Assembly: GCF_024612015.1 (NCBI RefSeq) | Contig: NZ_CP102512.1 | Coordinates: forward strand, 7,316,001-7,380,000 | Direction of reading: 5' to 3' | DNA from: Streptomyces sp. CA-210063 | Lineage (GTDB): Bacteria > Actinomycetota > Actinomycetes > Streptomycetales > Streptomycetaceae | DNA: 64,000 bases | Shown: in pieces, positions 61,971-64,000 of the stretch | Layout of the letters: every line of letters starts with the position of its first letter | Numbering within the stretch: position 1 is the stretch's first letter | The notes under the pieces: generated by a model | The model's database searches: none | What the model was told of the DNA's origin: nothing | Seen by the model: the letters and a program-made list of their open reading frames with translations, nothing else | Program-made: the position numbers and the translations under genes

Positions 61971-62055
61971 GTGGGCGCGTGCGGGTTGTGTGTGGCTGGT
62001 CGCGCCCACGCGGCGGAGCCGCATATCGAGACAGCCCCGCGCCCCTTCGGGGCGC
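61971..62055. repeat. dispersed Streptomyces intergenic repeat with hairpins
   Basis: GTGGGCGCG (61971-61979) pairs with CGCGCCCAC (62001-62009), and GCGCCCC (62039-62045) pairs with GGGGCGC (62049-62055). The text between (GTGTGTGGCTGGTCGCGCC, then GCCGCATATCGA) is, from memory, one of the commonest intergenic repeats of streptomycetes. It probably also terminates the exporter transcript. Confidence 0.6.
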
Positions 62056-62157
62056 TTCGGTCAGCCGGGGGTCACCGGGCCCACCGCGCCGGATGCCGCG
62101 ATGCCGCTTCAGTGAATCTTGCTTGTGGTGAAGTGACACCGCATGGAGGATCGGGGC

Positions 62158-62865
62158 ATGAACGCGCACGCGGTCGTCGATCTCAGCCACCGCATCCGGC
62201 ACGGAATGATCACCTACCCCGGACTTCCCGGGCCCGAGATCGGCGAGCACCTCTCCCGGGACGCCTCGCGGGAGATCTACGCGCCCGGCACCGAGTTCGC
62301 CATCGGCCGTATCTCGATGGTGTCCAACACCGGCACCTACCTCGACAGCCCCTACCACCGCTTCGGCGGCGGACACGACCTCGCCGCGCTGCCGATCGAC
62401 AGGTTCACCGACCTCGACGGCATCGTCGTACGCGTTCAGGACACCGGGCGCCGGGCCGTGGACCGCGAGGCGCTGCTGCCGTACGACGTCACGGGGCGGG
62501 CCGTGCTGATCCACACCGGCTGGGACCGGCACTGGGGGACGGACCAGTACGGCGAGGGCCACCCCTACCTGACCGCCGACGCCGTCGCCCGGCTCGTCGA
62601 GCAGGGCGCCGCCCTCGTCGGCATGGACACCCTCAACATCGACGACACCGACGACGGCACCCGTCCCGCCCACACGGGCCTCCTGGCCGCCGGCATCCCC
62701 GTCGTGGAACACCTGCGCGGCCTGGAGCAACTGCCCCCGCAGGGCTTCCGCTTCCACGCCGCGCCACCGGCCGTCGAGGGCATGGGCACGTTCCCGGTAC
62801 GGGCGTACGCGCTGCTCGACGGCGACGATGACATGGCGGGGAGCGCTCCCGGGGGTGACGCGTGA
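62158..62865 (+). CDS. cyclase-family (kynurenine formamidase-like) metal hydrolase
   Basis: A 235-residue protein of the cyclase fold. It begins VVDLSHRIRHGMITYPGLPG and has the metal motif region SNTGTYLDSPYHRF, then GRAVLIHTGWDRHW and VGMDTLNIDD. The family consensus is HxGTHxDxPxH; here the first two His are Asn and Tyr, leaving Asp and the last His. This variant is seen in a subgroup of unknown activity. ATG 62158 has GGAGG 10-14 bases upstream, so it is preferred to 62143. The stop overlaps the GNAT start as GTGA. Confidence 0.82.
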   Translation: MNAHAVVDLSHRIRHGMITYPGLPGPEIGEHLSRDASREIYAPGTEFAIGRISMVSNTGTYLDSPYHRFGGGHDLAALPIDRFTDLDGIVVRVQDTGRRAVDREALLPYDVTGRAVLIHTGWDRHWGTDQYGEGHPYLTADAVARLVEQGAALVGMDTLNIDDTDDGTRPAHTGLLAAGIPVVEHLRGLEQLPPQGFRFHAAPPAVEGMGTFPVRAYALLDGDDDMAGSAPGGDA

Positions 62866-63314
62866 CCGACCTCGTCATCAGGCGCGTGGACGGTGCGGCC
62901 GGCGACGAGGAACTCGAAGCCTGGCGGTACGTCCACAACACGATCATCCCGACGCACCTGCTCTCCCTCGACGACGTCCGGGAGCGCGCCGTACGCCACC
63001 ACCTGGAACTCGCCCACGTCGACGGCGTCCTCGTCGGCAACTCCACGGTCCGTCCGCCCGAGGGGGACACCGCCACGGCCACGGTGATCGCGCGGGTGCT
63101 CGCCGAACACCGGCGGCGGGGGTTCGGCGAGCAGGTGTACGAGCGGGCGCTGCGGCGGGCGCGGGAACTGGGCGCCCGGGTGATCGAGACCTGCGTACTG
63201 GAATCGAACGGGGACGGACTGCGGTTCGCGCTCACGCACGGCTTCGTGGAGACCGAGCGCTATCTGCTGGACGGCGACACGGTTCCATGGATCGACCTAC
63301 GCCACCTGGGCTGA
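62862..63314 (+). CDS. GNAT-family acetyltransferase
   Basis: A 150-residue GNAT enzyme. Acetyl-CoA loop RRRGFGEQVYERALRRAR (Arg-x-x-Gly-x-Gly pattern), preceded by TATVIARVLAEH (strand 4) and followed by VIETCVLESNGDGLRFALTH and GFVETERY. It would acetylate an amine on a small molecule or protein. The GTG overlaps the cyclase stop, so both are made together, perhaps acting on the same substrate. The last codons belong to a 19-bp tandem array. Confidence 0.85.
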   Translation: MTDLVIRRVDGAAGDEELEAWRYVHNTIIPTHLLSLDDVRERAVRHHLELAHVDGVLVGNSTVRPPEGDTATATVIARVLAEHRRRGFGEQVYERALRRARELGARVIETCVLESNGDGLRFALTHGFVETERYLLDGDTVPWIDLRHLG

Positions 63315-63369
63315 CCTACGACGTACGGGCTGACCCACGCCACCTGGGCTGACCTACGACACCTCAGCT
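63294..63369. repeat. four 19-bp tandem repeats at the GNAT 3' end
   Basis: Units GACCTACGCCACCTGGGCT and variants start at 63294, 63313, 63332 and 63351. The first includes the last codons and stop of the GNAT gene, and the last overlaps the 3' end of the flavoprotein gene, so both genes end inside the array. Confidence 0.8.
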
Positions 63370-64000
63370 GACCTGCAGCTTTCCCGCGATGTCCAGCGCC
63401 GCCACGTAGCCGAACGTCATCGCGGGGCCGATCGTCGACCCGGCGCCCGCGTAACTGCGGCCCATCACGGCGGCGCTGGCGTTGCCCGCCGCGTACAGGC
63501 CGGGGATGACCGAGCCGTCCGGGCGGAGGACGCGGGCGCGGGCGTCGGTGAGGAGGCCGCCCTTGGTGCCGAGGTCGCCGGGGACGATCCGGAGGGCGTA
63601 GAACGGCGGTAGCCACAAAGGTGCCAGGCAGGAGTTGGGCTGGACCGACGGGTCCGTGTAGTAGTGGTCGTACGCGCTGTCGCCGCGCCCGAAGTCGGGG
63701 TCGTCCCCTTGCCGGGCAAGGGAGTTGAAGCGGTCGACGGTGGCGCGCAGGGCGGCGGCCGGGACACCGATGGCCGTGGCGAGCGCGTCCAGGGTCCACG
63801 CCTTGTGGACGGCCCCGGCGTCGTACCACTCGTCGGGGAACGGGAACGTCGGCGCGATGTCCTTGAAGAGGTACCGGTTGCGGTAGTTCTGGTCGACGAT
63901 CAGCCAGGCCGGGATGTGCCCGGCGGACGGGGTGTCCCGCTCGTACATCGTGTGGACGACATCGCTGTACGGCGCCGCCTCGTTGACGAACCGCGCACCG
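63364..64000 (-). CDS. 3-ketosteroid dehydrogenase-type flavoprotein (3' part)
   Basis: The gene enters from the right edge; 211 C-terminal codons are visible, beginning GARFVNEAAPYSDVVHTMY. It continues AWLIVDQNYRNRYLFKD, KGGLLTDARARVL, SVIPGLYAAGNASAAVMGRS and YAGAGSTIGPAMTFGYVAAL. This ending (GLYAAGN, GxTIGPAMTFGY) is the FAD-binding finish of 3-oxosteroid 1-dehydrogenases and close relatives, which dehydrogenate ring A of steroids. The FAD-binding N-terminus and catalytic Tyr region lie outside, so the exact enzyme is not proven. Confidence 0.8.
   Translation of the reverse strand, partial: GARFVNEAAPYSDVVHTMYERDTPSAGHIPAWLIVDQNYRNRYLFKDIAPTFPFPDEWYDAGAVHKAWTLDALATAIGVPAAALRATVDRFNSLARQGDDPDFGRGDSAYDHYYTDPSVQPNSCLAPLWLPPFYALRIVPGDLGTKGGLLTDARARVLRPDGSVIPGLYAAGNASAAVMGRSYAGAGSTIGPAMTFGYVAALDIAGKLQVS

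Overview
The window looks like an accessory stretch of a Streptomyces chromosome. GC is very high throughout, GTG starts and GTGA/ATGA stop-start overlaps are common, and the gene content is typical of the genus: paired GAF-ANTAR regulators, STAS anti-anti-sigma factors, many TetR regulators, DHA2 drug exporters, secreted GH62 and GH97 enzymes and a CYP102-type P450. This was judged from sequence alone; no database search was run.

Region 1 (1-23.3 kb) is a decaying accessory zone bracketed by two direct-repeat copies of a vapBC toxin-antitoxin locus. The right copy has lost the 3' end of the toxin. Inside lie a five-repeat CRISPR array of type I-E style, the first ~20 codons of a cas5e-like gene, a broken ISL3 transposase, a tetR with an internal stop, an IS5 tail, a frameshifted Asp23 gene and a two-component pair truncated at both ends. 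Among them are intact genes: aldehyde dehydrogenase, VOC and cupin proteins, a BrkB-type membrane protein and a GH97 glycosidase. The most distinctive element is a STAS / acetyltransferase-like / GAF-ANTAR operon at 14.3-16.2 kb, joined by GTGA overlaps. A second STAS / acetyltransferase-like pair with a similar 5' leader lies at 8.7-10.0 kb and is eroding.

Region 2 (23.3-28.5 kb) has two amino-acid permeases around a GntR regulator and ends in the 3' half of a tRNA gene, a likely old integration site.

Region 3 (28.6-45.1 kb) is mostly a minus-strand oxidative-metabolism region. It holds a PaoABC-type molybdenum aldehyde oxidoreductase with an XdhC chaperone, two SDR enzymes, a PaaI thioesterase, an enoyl-CoA hydratase homologue, a methyltransferase, a DHA2 exporter, an LtrA membrane protein, two alpha/beta hydrolases and regulators. 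A 217-bp MITE-like element sits directly upstream of ltrA. A TetR gene at 44.6 kb and an SDR gene share a 22-bp near-palindrome in their upstream regions, the probable operator.

Region 4 (45.7-57.7 kb) carries a secreted GH62 arabinofuranosidase with its own promoter and terminator, a fused P450-reductase, an MFS exporter, a zinc alcohol dehydrogenase, a TetR regulator, a fatty-acid desaturase and a GtrA-like protein.

Region 5 (57.7-64 kb) has two related TetR genes, a DHA2 exporter with paired operator-like repeats, a cyclase-family hydrolase coupled to a GNAT enzyme, and the 3' part of a 3-ketosteroid dehydrogenase-type flavoprotein that runs off the end. Short tandem arrays (periods 15, 19, 20, 24 and 41 bp) lie next to genes at five places.
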